DNA from: Caballeronia udeis
GTDB lineage: Bacteria > Pseudomonadota > Gammaproteobacteria > Burkholderiales > Burkholderiaceae
Assembly: GCF_001544555.2 (NCBI RefSeq)
Contig: NZ_FCOK02000040.1
Location: 18,573-82,572, forward strand
Reading direction: 5' to 3'
DNA length: 64,000 nt
In this document: positions 1 through 8,519 of the stretch, piece by piece
Position numbering within the stretch: position 1 is the first letter of the stretch
Layout: each line of letters starts with the position of its first letter
The notes under the pieces: generated by a model
Told to the model about the DNA's origin: nothing
Database searches by the model: none
The model's input: only the letters and a program-made list of their open reading frames with translations
Translations under genes and position numbers: made by a program

Positions 1-1
1 A

Positions 2-553
2 GCCGATCTGATTTACGCCGCTGAAAAGCTCGACGTTGAAGGCATGGCGTTGATGATCCGCGAGTGCAGCGGCATCGTATGCCTGTGCCTGCCGGACGAG
101 ACCGTCCGCGACCTCCACCTGCCGCCCATGGTTGCCGACAACGGCAGCAAATACGGCACGGCATTCACGGTGTCGATCGAAGCGCGCGAGGGCGTGACGA
201 CCGGTGTATCAGCCGTTGACCGGTTGACCACGATCCGCGCCGCCATTGCCGATAACGCCAAAGCCGGCGACATCGTGAGTCCCGGCCATGTGTTCCCGCT
301 GCGTGCACAACCGGGCGGCGTGCTGACCCGGCGCGGCCACACAGAGGGAACGGTCGACCTGACGATCCTTGCCGGGCTGAAGCCGGCCGGCGTGCTGTGC
401 GAGTTGATGAACCCCGACGGCACGATGGCGCGCGGTGCGCAGATCGATGCGTTCGTGAAGGAGCGCAACATTCCGGTGCTCACGATCGCCGAACTCGCCG
501 ATTTCCGCATGGCGCTCGCCGCCTCGCGGGAGTTGGCGGAAGAAACGGTTTAA
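2..553 (+). CDS. ribB: 3,4-dihydroxy-2-butanone 4-phosphate synthase, 5' end outside the window
   Basis: Converts ribulose 5-phosphate to formate and 3,4-dihydroxy-2-butanone 4-phosphate, the four-carbon precursor of riboflavin. The frame is open from base 2, so the N-terminus lies upstream; 183 residues are visible. The family signatures CSGIVCL and RRGHTEGTVDL are present, followed by the usual end of the domain (ELMNPDGTMARG, then TIAELADFR). The protein stops soon after this domain, so no GTP cyclohydrolase II domain is fused and this is the monofunctional form. A strong terminator follows at once. The missing start means that upstream regulation, such as an FMN riboswitch, cannot be judged. 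Confidence 0.93.
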   Translation, partial: ADLIYAAEKLDVEGMALMIRECSGIVCLCLPDETVRDLHLPPMVADNGSKYGTAFTVSIEAREGVTTGVSAVDRLTTIRAAIADNAKAGDIVSPGHVFPLRAQPGGVLTRRGHTEGTVDLTILAGLKPAGVLCELMNPDGTMARGAQIDAFVKERNIPVLTIAELADFRMALAASRELAEETV

Positions 554-595
554 CGGCGGGAGGCTCCGTTCGTTCACCGGAGCATCAAAGCAATG

Positions 596-630
596 AAAAA
601 CGCGGCCCTGAACCGAAGGGCCGCGTTTTT
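596..630 (+). terminator. Rho-independent terminator of ribB
   Basis: The arms aaaaacgcggccc and gggccgcgttttt form a perfect 13-bp stem with a 9-base loop, ending in a T-run. It lies 43 bases after the ribB stop. The mirrored A-run lets it also serve the leftward gene that ends at 695. Confidence 0.9.
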
Positions 631-694
631 CGTTTGTGCATCGTGGAAAAGCAGGGGAAAGCTGGCGAGCGATTCAGACACCGCCCGCACAAAA

Positions 695-1564
695 TCACGT
701 GGATTCCGTCCTCAAGATCGCCGCGAACTTCCTGTAAAGCCAGACCGAGCAGGTCGCCCCCGTCGCGGTATAAAGCAGCGTTCCCACGCTTTGCACGACC
801 ATCAAACCCATCGTCAAACTGCCGGCGGACGCTGCCGTCGCCAGCATTTCCGCGACCACCGTCAACACCGTCGCAATGCCGATGACCGGCAGGATCGCAA
901 GCACCGCGGCTGTCGTGATAAACCAGAAGTGCCCGCGCGTGTCCTCCCAGGCTGCCCGCCATTGAATCTGGCCGCCGGCGGCAGTGTGCGGGAACAGCAA
1001 GGAGAGCCGCGCCGACACATAACTCATGCCGCACACGGCCAGCACCGCGAGCGTGGCGGCAGCGGCCGTTGATGTGCCACTGGACATTCCCGCCAGCCGC
1101 AACCCGATCCAGGCGATCAGAACCGCGAGCGTCGCGCCCACGTACCCGGCAATCAGCGCGATACAGAGCAGGAAATAGCGGCGGACACCGGCGTCCCAGA
1201 GACGCATTGGCGGGGCTGCGGAAGCCGGCTGTGCGGAAACCGCGCCGGGTTCAGCGTGCAACCTGATCGCAAAGCGGACCACGAACACGGCCAGCACAGC
1301 GAGAACCAGAGTCTGCACAAACGTGACGCCAAGAGAAATCAGCCCCTGAGCGGCCGCGTTGGCGTGACCCGTGCTGCTGCTGGTCATCGCACTCAGCGAT
1401 CCGCCAGCGGCGGCCATGTCGGAGAATTGGGCCTTGTATCCGGCGGTTCCCGTTGCGAGCACGGCCGCGAACGCCACTAGAAATACGATCGGCATGTGCC
1501 GCACGGCGGAGGCGGCGTCGCGCCATGCGCCCTTCAGGCATTGGCGCAGCGTGATGTCTTCCAT
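695..1564 (-). CDS. Uncharacterised polytopic membrane protein
   Basis: I do not recognise a named family. The 289-residue protein has about six hydrophobic segments (roughly residues 25-45, 80-102, 130-156, 165-188, 214-238 and 250-275) separated by short loops. A Ser/Gly/Ala-rich loop lies at about 50-75 and a Pro/Ala-rich loop at about 105-120. The segment RLSLLFP followed by a Trp-rich stretch (WRAAWEDTRGHFWF) resembles loops of YciC-like inner-membrane proteins, but this is only a loose resemblance. Start is the ATG at 1564. The gene stands alone between ribB, which converges on it, and the MFS transporter gene. Function is unknown; location in the inner membrane is inferred from hydropathy. 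Confidence 0.75.
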   Translation of the reverse strand: MEDITLRQCLKGAWRDAASAVRHMPIVFLVAFAAVLATGTAGYKAQFSDMAAAGGSLSAMTSSSTGHANAAAQGLISLGVTFVQTLVLAVLAVFVVRFAIRLHAEPGAVSAQPASAAPPMRLWDAGVRRYFLLCIALIAGYVGATLAVLIAWIGLRLAGMSSGTSTAAAATLAVLAVCGMSYVSARLSLLFPHTAAGGQIQWRAAWEDTRGHFWFITTAAVLAILPVIGIATVLTVVAEMLATAASAGSLTMGLMVVQSVGTLLYTATGATCSVWLYRKFAAILRTEST

Positions 1565-1703
1565 AAAACCTCAGTCGAAAAGCGTGATGAAGCGATAAGC
1601 CGCGGACGCGGCTCGCACGACACGCTAGTCGGTTGAGGACGCCGGGTCAACATCCGGCACGGCCTGGGCGTGAGTATTCCTCCATGCAGCACGCCCCACG
1701 GCC

Positions 1704-2882
1704 TCAAACTGCGTCCACAGCCCCCGCGCCTGCGCCCTGCCCGCTGCGATCGAGCCGCGCCGCATACCACGTCACGCCGAGCGCCACCACGGCCACTACG
1801 GCGGCGACCCATGGCAACGAATCCAGCGGATGCCCTTGGGTCAGCACCACGCCGCCGAGCCACGCGCCGCCGGCATTGCCCAGATTGAACGCACCGATAT
1901 TCAGCGTCGACGCCAGATTCGGCGCATGTCTGGCCTTCTCGACCACGCGTGTCTGCAGCGGCGGCACGGTTGCGAACGCGGCAATGCCCCAGATGAAGAT
2001 GGTGATGGCCGCCAGCATCTGGTTATGGCTGGTCTTCGCGAACACCGCCATGATGATGGCGAGCGCGACGAGAATGCCCATCAGCGAAGGCATCAACGCC
2101 CGGTCGGCCAGCTTGCCGCCGACCGTGTTGCCGATGGTCAAACCGACACCGAACAGCACGAGCACCAGCGTGACACCGTGCGGTGAAAATCCGCTGACCT
2201 GTTCGAGGATCGGCGCAATGTAGGTGAAGACGACGAACACGCCGCCGAAACCGAGCACGGTCATGGCCAGCGCGAGCCAGACTTGCGGCTCTTTTAGCAC
2301 GAGCAGTTCGTGGCCCAGGTTCGACGGTCCCGAATCATGCTTGTTCGGCACGAGCGCGGCCACGCCGATCAGCGAGACCACGCCGAGGCCTGCCACGATC
2401 CAGAACGTCGCGCGCCAGCCGAATTCCTGCCCGATAAACGTCCCGAACGGCACACCGAGCACGTTCGCGAGCGTGAGCCCGGTGAACATCAGCGCTATCG
2501 CGCTCGCGCGCTTTTCCGCCGGAACCAGCGACGCAGCGACCACCGCGCCAATACCGAAGAACGAGCCGTGCGCGAACGACGTCACCACGCGGGCGACCAT
2601 GAGCATCGAATAACCGGGTGCAACCGCGCACAGCACATTGCCGACGATAAACACACCCATCAGCAATTGCAGCGCGAGTTTGCGCGGCATTTTTGCGGTC
2701 AGCACGGCGAGCAGCGGCGCGCCCACAGCGACGCCCAGCGCGTACCCGGTAACGAGAAAACCTGCCGATGGAATGGATACAGCCAGGTCGCGGGCCACAT
2801 CGGGCAGCAGCCCCATGATGACGAACTCGGTCGTCCCGATGGCGAACGCGCTGATCGCGAGCGCCAGAAGTGGAATAGGCAT
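1704..2882 (-). CDS. MFS transporter, DHA1 drug/arabinose efflux type
   Basis: Inner-membrane proton-coupled exporter of 392 residues with twelve predicted membrane segments. The start MPIPLLALAISAFAIGTTEF matches the opening of the AraJ/YdhP/CmlA branch of the DHA1 family, with the typical GTTEFVIMGLLP motif in helix 1. A motif-A-like loop between helices 2 and 3 (AVLTAKMPRKLAL) is visible. It follows the VOC gene after 10 bases, so the two are probably co-transcribed from the region shared with the divergent LysR gene. The substrate cannot be read from sequence; related proteins export drugs, sugars or aromatic compounds. Confidence 0.88.
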   Translation of the reverse strand: MPIPLLALAISAFAIGTTEFVIMGLLPDVARDLAVSIPSAGFLVTGYALGVAVGAPLLAVLTAKMPRKLALQLLMGVFIVGNVLCAVAPGYSMLMVARVVTSFAHGSFFGIGAVVAASLVPAEKRASAIALMFTGLTLANVLGVPFGTFIGQEFGWRATFWIVAGLGVVSLIGVAALVPNKHDSGPSNLGHELLVLKEPQVWLALAMTVLGFGGVFVVFTYIAPILEQVSGFSPHGVTLVLVLFGVGLTIGNTVGGKLADRALMPSLMGILVALAIIMAVFAKTSHNQMLAAITIFIWGIAAFATVPPLQTRVVEKARHAPNLASTLNIGAFNLGNAGGAWLGGVVLTQGHPLDSLPWVAAVVAVVALGVTWYAARLDRSGQGAGAGAVDAV

Positions 2883-2892
2883 GAAAATCCCC

Positions 2893-3315
2893 TTAGTTTG
2901 AGATTGCGGAGAATGTGGAGATTGCGGAGAACGAGGCAGTCGACGTCACGAATTCGATGACCACGCCCGGCGCAAGCTGCACAAACACTTGCTGCTCACG
3001 GGTGAGCGGAACGTCGGCTGAGGAAAACGGGATTGCGTGTTCGTGCAGGCGCGCGAGCAACGCGTGCCATTCGGCCTCGCCTTGCACGCGCAGCGCGAGA
3101 TGATCAATACGCGTGGCCGCCCGGCCACCTGGCGGCGAAGCGAGCACCGAACCGTTCCCGATCAGATGCACGGCGGGCGCTCCATCCACATAAAGCCAGT
3201 ACCCGCCTACGCCGAACGGCGGTCGCGGGCCGACTTTCATGCCGGCTATATCGACGAGAAAATGGCGGATCGGCTCGCAATCCGGCGCGACGATCGTGAC
3301 GTGATCCAGTTTCAT
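2893..3315 (-). CDS. VOC (glyoxalase/bleomycin-resistance fold) family protein
   Basis: A 140-residue single VOC module. It starts MKLDHVTIVAPD, contains the metal-site region IDHLALRV with a His typical of the fold, and has a Glu in GVVIEFV near the end. Such proteins bind or transform small metabolites, often using a divalent metal. It is the first gene of a leftward pair with the MFS exporter and is divergent from a LysR regulator, so a detoxify-and-export unit is plausible but inferred. The last 12 residues (SFSAISTFSAIS) come from an 18-bp tandem duplication at 2900-2935 and lie outside the fold. Confidence 0.82.
   Translation of the reverse strand: MKLDHVTIVAPDCEPIRHFLVDIAGMKVGPRPPFGVGGYWLYVDGAPAVHLIGNGSVLASPPGGRAATRIDHLALRVQGEAEWHALLARLHEHAIPFSSADVPLTREQQVFVQLAPGVVIEFVTSTASFSAISTFSAISN
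2900..2935. repeat. 18-bp tandem duplication at the 3' end of the VOC gene
   Basis: The 14-base unit gagattgcggagaa occurs at 2900-2913 and 2918-2931, giving a period of 18 bases. In the VOC reading frame it encodes a repeated FSAIS tail just before the stop codon, so the C-terminus has been lengthened in frame by six residues. Confidence 0.8.
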
Positions 3316-3402
3316 CGGGGAACGCGTGTCACGGCGCGTCCGGAAAATTCGGGCTGCATGATCGGCCTCATACGCTGCAATGCATCAAATTTTGCGCGTC
3401 GA

Positions 3403-3446
3403 GAAGCATTTTGATAATTGGCGTAGCATTTGAAGCATTATCAAAA
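3403..3446. promoter_or_regulatory. Inverted repeat between LysR gene and VOC-MFS pair; probable LysR operator
   Basis: A perfect 10-bp inverted repeat, ttttgataat (3409-3418) and attatcaaaa (3437-3446), is separated by 18 bases. The octamer gaagcatt is also repeated directly at 3403-3410 and 3432-3439, a spacing of 29 bases. The block lies 17 bases before the LysR start codon and in the divergent promoter region, where LysR-type regulators normally bind and repress themselves. Binding is inferred from position and symmetry. Confidence 0.6.
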
Positions 3447-3463
3447 ACAGATTGAGAATCACG

Positions 3464-4429
3464 ATGGATCGACTCGGCGACATGCGCCTGTTCACGGAAG
3501 CGGCAGCGCTCGGCAGTTTGTCCGCGGCGGGGCGCAAACTGGGCTTGTCGCCCGCGGCGGCCAGCGCCCGGCTGCTCAAGCTGGAGAAATCCCTCACCGC
3601 GCGGCTGTTCGAGCGCACCACCCGGCAACTCAGGCTCACCAACGAGGGCCGGCTTTATCTGCAGCATTGCCGGATCGCGCTGCAGGCTATCGACGACGGC
3701 GAAGCCGCGCTCCACGCCGGCCAGAATCTCGTGCGCGGCAAGGTGCGGATCTCGGCCACATCGGATTTCGGGCGCAACCTGCTGTGCCATTGGCTCGATG
3801 AATTCAGCCGCCTGCACCGGGACGTGAGTTTTTCGCTGACGCTGTCGGATTCGGTGTCGAATCTGCTGCTGGAAGATATTGATCTGGCGATTCGCTTCAA
3901 CCAGCCGTCGGAAGGCAATCTCATTGCGCGGCGGCTGGCGCCGAACCGGCGTGTGCTGTGCGCATCGCCGGACTATCTGGCCCGGCACGGCGAGCCGACA
4001 ACGCCCGCCGATCTCGCCACGCACACGTTCGCGGTGCTGGCGACCTCCACGGCCACGTTCAACGAGTTCCAGTTCGTCCGTGGCGACGAGCGTTTCACCC
4101 ACACCGTGCCGCTCGACGACGCCTGGGAAACCAACGACGGCGCGCTGTCCCGCGCCTGGGCGCTGTCCGGCCAGGGCATTGCGCATAAATCGATCTGGGA
4201 TATAGCCGCCGATGTCCGCTCCGGCGCGCTGAAAATTTTGCTGGCAGACTGGTGTTCCAACGAGGCGGCGGTGCACGCGGTGTATCACTGCAACCGGTAT
4301 ATGGCGCCGCGGGTGCGCGTGCTGCTGGATTTCCTGATCGAACGCTTCGGCCGCGCGACCGCCGAATTACTCGGCGACCTGGCCTATCCGCCCGGCCACC
4401 AGGGGCACGAAATCGAGCGGACGCTATAA
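3464..4429 (+). CDS. LysR-family transcriptional regulator
   Basis: DNA-binding regulator of 321 residues. The N-terminal winged helix-turn-helix (about residues 1-60) is recognisable in FTEAAALGSLSAAGRKLGLS, followed by the AASARLLKLEKSL recognition segment and FERTTRQLRLTNEG. The rest is the periplasmic-binding-protein-like effector domain, including SATSDFGRNLL. I chose the ATG at 3464, giving MDRLGDMRLF; a TTG four codons earlier is possible but less typical. It is transcribed away from the VOC-MFS pair and probably controls it through the inverted repeat directly upstream. The effector is unknown. Confidence 0.9.
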   Translation: MDRLGDMRLFTEAAALGSLSAAGRKLGLSPAAASARLLKLEKSLTARLFERTTRQLRLTNEGRLYLQHCRIALQAIDDGEAALHAGQNLVRGKVRISATSDFGRNLLCHWLDEFSRLHRDVSFSLTLSDSVSNLLLEDIDLAIRFNQPSEGNLIARRLAPNRRVLCASPDYLARHGEPTTPADLATHTFAVLATSTATFNEFQFVRGDERFTHTVPLDDAWETNDGALSRAWALSGQGIAHKSIWDIAADVRSGALKILLADWCSNEAAVHAVYHCNRYMAPRVRVLLDFLIERFGRATAELLGDLAYPPGHQGHEIERTL

Positions 4430-4471
4430 TAACGAGTTGAACTGTCGAACCTCGCGTCGTGCGATTTCCGG

Positions 4472-4510
4472 CCATTTCAGGCGAAATGGGTCTAAAAGGG
4501 GTCTAAAAAC
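4472..4510. other. Small hairpin followed by a short direct repeat
   Basis: The arms ccatttc (4472-4478) and gaaatgg (4483-4489) form a 7-bp stem with the loop aggc. Directly after it the decamer gggtctaaaa occurs at 4488-4497 and again at about 4499-4508. There is no T-run, so this is a poor terminator. Tandem GGGTCTAAAA-like motifs can be seen near site-specific integrase genes, but no integrase is present here. The rest of 4430-4612 holds nothing else recognisable apart from the presumed miaB promoter. Confidence 0.35.
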
Positions 4511-4612
4511 GAGCGCAAAAGCCGACGAAATGAAACACGCAAATCCCTCGCTGTCCCCTTTAACGCATTAAAAACCGCGCCCCCAGACTAATCACTGCGA
4601 CCGGCGAAATTC

Positions 4613-5974
4613 ATGACCAAGAAAGTGTATGTAAAGACCTTTGGCTGCCAGATGAACGAGTACGACTCCGACAAAATGGTCGACGTGCTCGGAGCAGCCC
4701 ATGGCCTCACCCAGACGGATACGCCGGAAGATGCCGACGTCATTCTCTTCAACACGTGTTCGGTGCGCGAAAAAGCGCAGGAAAAGGTTTTCTCCGACCT
4801 CGGCCGCGTGCGCGAGCTGAAGGAAGCCAACCCGAACCTGATCATTGGCGTGGGCGGTTGCGTGGCGAGCCAGGAAGGCGCGGCGATTGTGTCCCGCGCT
4901 CCTTACGTGGACCTGGTGTTCGGCCCGCAAACGCTGCATCGTCTGCCGGAAATGATTGCGAAACGGCGTTCCAGCGGCCGTTCGCAAGTCGATATCTCGT
5001 TTCCGGAAATCGAAAAATTCGATCATCTGCCGCCGGCGCGCGTGGACGGCCCGAGCGCGTTCGTATCGATCATGGAAGGCTGCAGCAAGTACTGCAGCTA
5101 TTGCGTGGTGCCCTACACGCGCGGTGAGGAAGTATCGCGGCCGCTGGACGACGTGCTGACCGAAATCGCGGGCCTCGCCGACCAGGGCGTGCGCGAAGTC
5201 ACCATGCTCGGCCAGAACGTGAATGCGTACCGTGGACCGGTGACACAGCATTCCACTGACATTGCCGATTTCGCCACGCTGATCGAATACGTGGCGGAAA
5301 TTCCGGGCATTGAACGGATTCGCTACACCACGTCGCATCCGAAGGAATTCACGCAGCGCCTGATTGATACGTACGCGAAAGTGCCCAAGCTCGTGAGCCA
5401 CTTGCACTTGCCGGTGCAGCACGGTTCCGACCGCATCCTGATGGCGATGAAACGCGGTTATACCGTGCTCGAATACAAGTCGGTGATCCGCAGGCTGCGG
5501 GCGATCCGTCCGGATTTGTCGCTGTCCACGGACATGATCGTCGGGTTCCCGGGCGAGACGGAAGACGACTTCCAGAAGATGATGAAGCTCATCGACGAAA
5601 TGAGCTACGACACCAGTTTCTCGTTCATCTACAGCCCGCGTCCCGGCACGCCCGCTGCAAACCTGCACGACGACACCCCGCGCGAAGTGAAGCTCAAGCG
5701 TTTGCAACATTTGCAGGCGACCATTGAGACGAACGTGGCGAAGATCAGCAACGCCATGCTGGGTTCGGTGCAGAGGATCCTGGTGGAAGGCCCGTCGCGC
5801 AAGGACCCGAGCGAACTCGCCGGACGCACCGAGAATAATCGCGTGGTGAATTTCCCCGCGCCAGTCTCGTCGCACAAACGGTTGATCGGCCAGATGGTCG
5901 ATGTGGAAATCAACGTGGCGTATCCGCATTCGTTGCGCGGCGAGCTGGTTTTGACGCCCGCGACGACTCACTAA
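4613..5974 (+). CDS. miaB: tRNA-2-methylthio-N6-dimethylallyladenosine synthase
   Basis: Radical-SAM methylthiotransferase that adds a methylthio group to i6A37 of tRNAs reading UNN codons. The 453 residues have the standard layout. An N-terminal UPF0004 domain carries three cluster cysteines (C12 in KTFGCQ, C49 in FNTCSV, C83 in GVGGCVAS). The radical-SAM core carries CxxxCxxC at C157, C161 and C164 (GCSKYCSYC). A C-terminal TRAM domain covers about residues 380-450 (RILVEGPSRKD, NRVVNFP). Length and motifs match the family. It lies 33 bases before phoH; miaB-phoH-ybeY is a common proteobacterial order for RNA-maturation genes. Confidence 0.97.
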   Translation: MTKKVYVKTFGCQMNEYDSDKMVDVLGAAHGLTQTDTPEDADVILFNTCSVREKAQEKVFSDLGRVRELKEANPNLIIGVGGCVASQEGAAIVSRAPYVDLVFGPQTLHRLPEMIAKRRSSGRSQVDISFPEIEKFDHLPPARVDGPSAFVSIMEGCSKYCSYCVVPYTRGEEVSRPLDDVLTEIAGLADQGVREVTMLGQNVNAYRGPVTQHSTDIADFATLIEYVAEIPGIERIRYTTSHPKEFTQRLIDTYAKVPKLVSHLHLPVQHGSDRILMAMKRGYTVLEYKSVIRRLRAIRPDLSLSTDMIVGFPGETEDDFQKMMKLIDEMSYDTSFSFIYSPRPGTPAANLHDDTPREVKLKRLQHLQATIETNVAKISNAMLGSVQRILVEGPSRKDPSELAGRTENNRVVNFPAPVSSHKRLIGQMVDVEINVAYPHSLRGELVLTPATTH

Positions 5975-6007
5975 ACCCGCAGCTTCGACAGGAACCCGAC
6001 TCTCGCC

Positions 6008-7093
6008 TTGAAGACCGCTCAGCAGCATATGGAATTCACCGCACCGCGCGACGACAACGCGCGGCTCGCCAACCTGTGTGGCCCGCTCGACGAAAACCTG
6101 CGGCAAATCGAGCAGGCGCTCGACGTGACGCTGACGCGTCGCGGACACAAGATCACCATCCGCGGGCGCGGCGCGAAGGTTGCGCTGGCGGCGCTCGAGA
6201 ATTTCTACAATCGCGCGAAGGACACGTTGTCGGTGGACGACATCCAGTTGGCGCTGGTCGAAGCGCGTAATGCGGCACGGCGCGACAAACCTTCGAACAA
6301 TCTGAACTCCGATCCCGTCGATCCGCGTTTTCGTGGAGACCCTGATCATCCGTTCGATGAACCCAGCGCGACCATAGACCTGGGCGAAGAAGAAGATCCG
6401 GGTCCGAAGCTGTACACGCGCCGCGCCGATCTACGCGGCCGCACCCCAATGCAGCGCGAATACCTGAAGCAGATCATTGCGCACGACGTGACGTTTGGCA
6501 TTGGCCCGGCGGGTACGGGCAAGACCTATCTGGCGGTGGCGTGCGCGGTGGATTCGCTCGAACGCGACCAGGTGAAGCGCATTGTGCTGACGCGTCCTGC
6601 AGTGGAAGCCGGCGAACGCCTGGGTTTCCTGCCGGGCGATCTCGCGCAGAAAGTGGATCCGTATTTGCGCCCGTTGTACGACGCGCTCTACGACCTGCTC
6701 GGTTTCGATAAAACCGCGAAAATGTTCGAGCGCCAGATGATCGAAATTGCGCCGCTCGCGTACATGCGCGGCCGGACGCTGAATCACGCGTTCATCATTT
6801 TGGACGAAGCGCAGAACACCACGCCCGAGCAGATGAAGATGTTCCTGACGCGGATTGGTTTCGGGTCGAAGGCCGTTGTCACCGGCGACACCACGCAGGT
6901 CGATTTACCGCGTGGGCACCGTAGCGGGTTGATTGAGGCGCAACACATACTGGCCGATGTGCGCGGTATCGCTATGACAAAGTTCACGAGCGTGGACGTG
7001 GTGCGGCATCCGCTGGTCGCGCGCATTGTGGAAGCGTACGACGCGCAGTCGGCGCGTGATGCCGTCGCTGCCACGGCTTCGGCCGGAAAATAA
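6008..7093 (+). CDS. PhoH family ATPase
   Basis: A 361-residue PhoH-like P-loop protein. The N-terminal 90 residues include the KH-like stretch LTRRGHKITIRGRG. The ATPase domain has a Walker A motif GPAGTGKTY (about residues 166-174) and a Walker B motif FIILDEAQN. Family members are linked to RNA metabolism and are often adjacent to ybeY, as here, 26 bases downstream. The start used is the TTG at 6008 (MKTAQQHMEF); an ATG seven codons later at 6029 is the alternative. The exact biochemical role is not settled in the family. Confidence 0.93.
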   Translation: MKTAQQHMEFTAPRDDNARLANLCGPLDENLRQIEQALDVTLTRRGHKITIRGRGAKVALAALENFYNRAKDTLSVDDIQLALVEARNAARRDKPSNNLNSDPVDPRFRGDPDHPFDEPSATIDLGEEEDPGPKLYTRRADLRGRTPMQREYLKQIIAHDVTFGIGPAGTGKTYLAVACAVDSLERDQVKRIVLTRPAVEAGERLGFLPGDLAQKVDPYLRPLYDALYDLLGFDKTAKMFERQMIEIAPLAYMRGRTLNHAFIILDEAQNTTPEQMKMFLTRIGFGSKAVVTGDTTQVDLPRGHRSGLIEAQHILADVRGIAMTKFTSVDVVRHPLVARIVEAYDAQSARDAVAATASAGK

Positions 7094-7119
7094 TCGCGCA
7101 CCTATTCGCCCGAATCCGC

Positions 7120-7587
7120 ATGCCCAAACTTGCCCTGACGCTTCAGTTTCCCGCCGCCAAAACGTTTCCTGAACACAAGGCGCTGTTGCCGCGTGCAACT
7201 GTCGCCGGCTGGATCAAGGCGTCGTTGTTCGCGGACGCGGAACTGACCGTGCGTTTCGTCGATACCGAGGAAGGCCGGACGCTGAACCGGTCTTATCGGC
7301 AGAAGGATTACGCGACCAATGTGCTCACGTTCGCGTACGCCGAGTCGGAAGACGATCCGGTCACGGGCGACCTGGTGCTGTGCTGTCCGGTAGTGGAACG
7401 CGAAGCGCGCGAGCAGGACAAGCCGCTCGCCGCTCATTACGCACATCTGATCGTGCACGGTACGCTGCATGCTCAGGGCTACGATCATGAAGATTCGGCG
7501 GAAGCGGAGGAAATGGAATCGATCGAAACCGGCATCATGCAAAAGCTGGGTTTCACCGATCCTTACCTGCCGTTGCCGCCCAACTAA
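7120..7587 (+). CDS. ybeY: Endoribonuclease / rRNA maturation factor YbeY
   Basis: Zinc-dependent single-strand endoribonuclease needed for 16S rRNA 3'-end maturation and 70S ribosome quality control. The 155 residues contain the diagnostic motif HGTLHAQGYDH, whose histidines H113, H117 and H123 bind the metal. The upstream signature NRSYRQKDYATNVLTF is also typical. Length is normal. It follows phoH closely and precedes chaC by three bases, so the three genes are probably one transcript. Confidence 0.96.
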   Translation: MPKLALTLQFPAAKTFPEHKALLPRATVAGWIKASLFADAELTVRFVDTEEGRTLNRSYRQKDYATNVLTFAYAESEDDPVTGDLVLCCPVVEREAREQDKPLAAHYAHLIVHGTLHAQGYDHEDSAEAEEMESIETGIMQKLGFTDPYLPLPPN

Positions 7588-7590
7588 GCC

Positions 7591-8271
7591 GTGACTCCCG
7601 ACCCTTCCCCGCTCCCCGGACTGCCCGCCCAGATTCCCGACGACTACCCGCCGGTGTTCGGGGAATCGCGTCTTCTCACTGACGAAGAACTCGCGGCATC
7701 GCGTGAAAAAGCGCTGGCGCACTGGGATCGCAAGAGCGATCTCTGGCTGTTCGGCTATGGCTCGCTGATCTGGAACCCGGGCCTGCCCGCCGTGGAAACG
7801 GTGCGCAGCAAGGTGCACGGTTATCATCGCGGACTGTATTTGTGGTCGCGCGTGAATCGCGGCACGCCCGAGCAGCCCGGCCTGGTGCTGGCGCTGGATC
7901 GCGGTGGTTCGTGCTCCGGCATGGCGTTCCGGCTTGCCGCCGAAGGCGCGGAGTCGCACCTTGAAGTGCTGTGGCGCCGCGAAATGGCGATGAATTCCTA
8001 CCGCGTGGCCTGGTTGCCGTGCACGCTGGTGGACGGCCGCCGCGTGGAGGCGCTGGCCTTCGTGATGCGACGCGAGGCGTCCACCTACACCGGCAAGCTT
8101 GCCGACCCGATGGTGCGCCACGTGCTCGGCTGCGCCACCGGCCGATACGGCACCACGCTCGACTACGTCAGCCGCACCGTGGCGGCGCTGCGCGAATGCG
8201 GCATGCCGGACCGGCAGCTCGAAGCGCTTTTGCAGCGGTGCTGCCGGGATGCAAATTCGTCGCAGGAATGA
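7591..8271 (+). CDS. chaC: Glutathione-specific gamma-glutamylcyclotransferase, ChaC type
   Basis: Cytosolic enzyme that cleaves glutathione to 5-oxoproline and Cys-Gly. The substrate loop is clear in LWLFGYGSLIWNPG, the GYGSLxW signature of ChaC proteins. It is followed by the HGYHRGLYLWS segment and conserved elements such as VARNG-like RVNRGTPEQPG. A 226-residue product is normal for bacterial ChaC. The start is a GTG three bases after the ybeY stop; upstream in-frame codons overlap ybeY. The unrelated function compared with ybeY suggests only co-transcription. Confidence 0.9.
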   Translation: MTPDPSPLPGLPAQIPDDYPPVFGESRLLTDEELAASREKALAHWDRKSDLWLFGYGSLIWNPGLPAVETVRSKVHGYHRGLYLWSRVNRGTPEQPGLVLALDRGGSCSGMAFRLAAEGAESHLEVLWRREMAMNSYRVAWLPCTLVDGRRVEALAFVMRREASTYTGKLADPMVRHVLGCATGRYGTTLDYVSRTVAALRECGMPDRQLEALLQRCCRDANSSQE

Positions 8272-8462
8272 GTGCGGCGGCACGCATTAAAAGCACGCAT
8301 AAAACTGCGCTGAACGCTGGGTAGCTGACTCAAATGAGATACCCGACCGCGACCAATCGGCCAACGTCACCGGCTCGACATACTCGGCCGATATTTATCA
8401 GTTAGGATGTTTCTACGAGATTTGAACGTCTTCGTGCCGGCCCGAATTGGCGCGAATTTTCC

Positions 8463-8490
8463 TTGGTGTATTCTTAACTTTCCGTAATTT
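8463..8490 (+). promoter_or_regulatory. Candidate sigma-70 promoter before corC
   Basis: TTGGTG at 8463-8468 and TAATTT at 8485-8490 are spaced by 16 bases and end 29 bases before the corC start. Both boxes depart from consensus, so this is a tentative call. The remainder of 8272-8462 shows no gene. Confidence 0.35.
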
Positions 8491-8519
8491 CGCGTTCGGA
8501 ACCATCCGGACGCCCCACT

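Noticed and set aside
4592..6349. Long leftward open frame of about 585 codons opposite miaB
   Set aside because: It is antisense to miaB, a clearly recognised gene, and is rich in Arg and His as expected for the complementary strand of GC-rich coding DNA. No family motif is visible.
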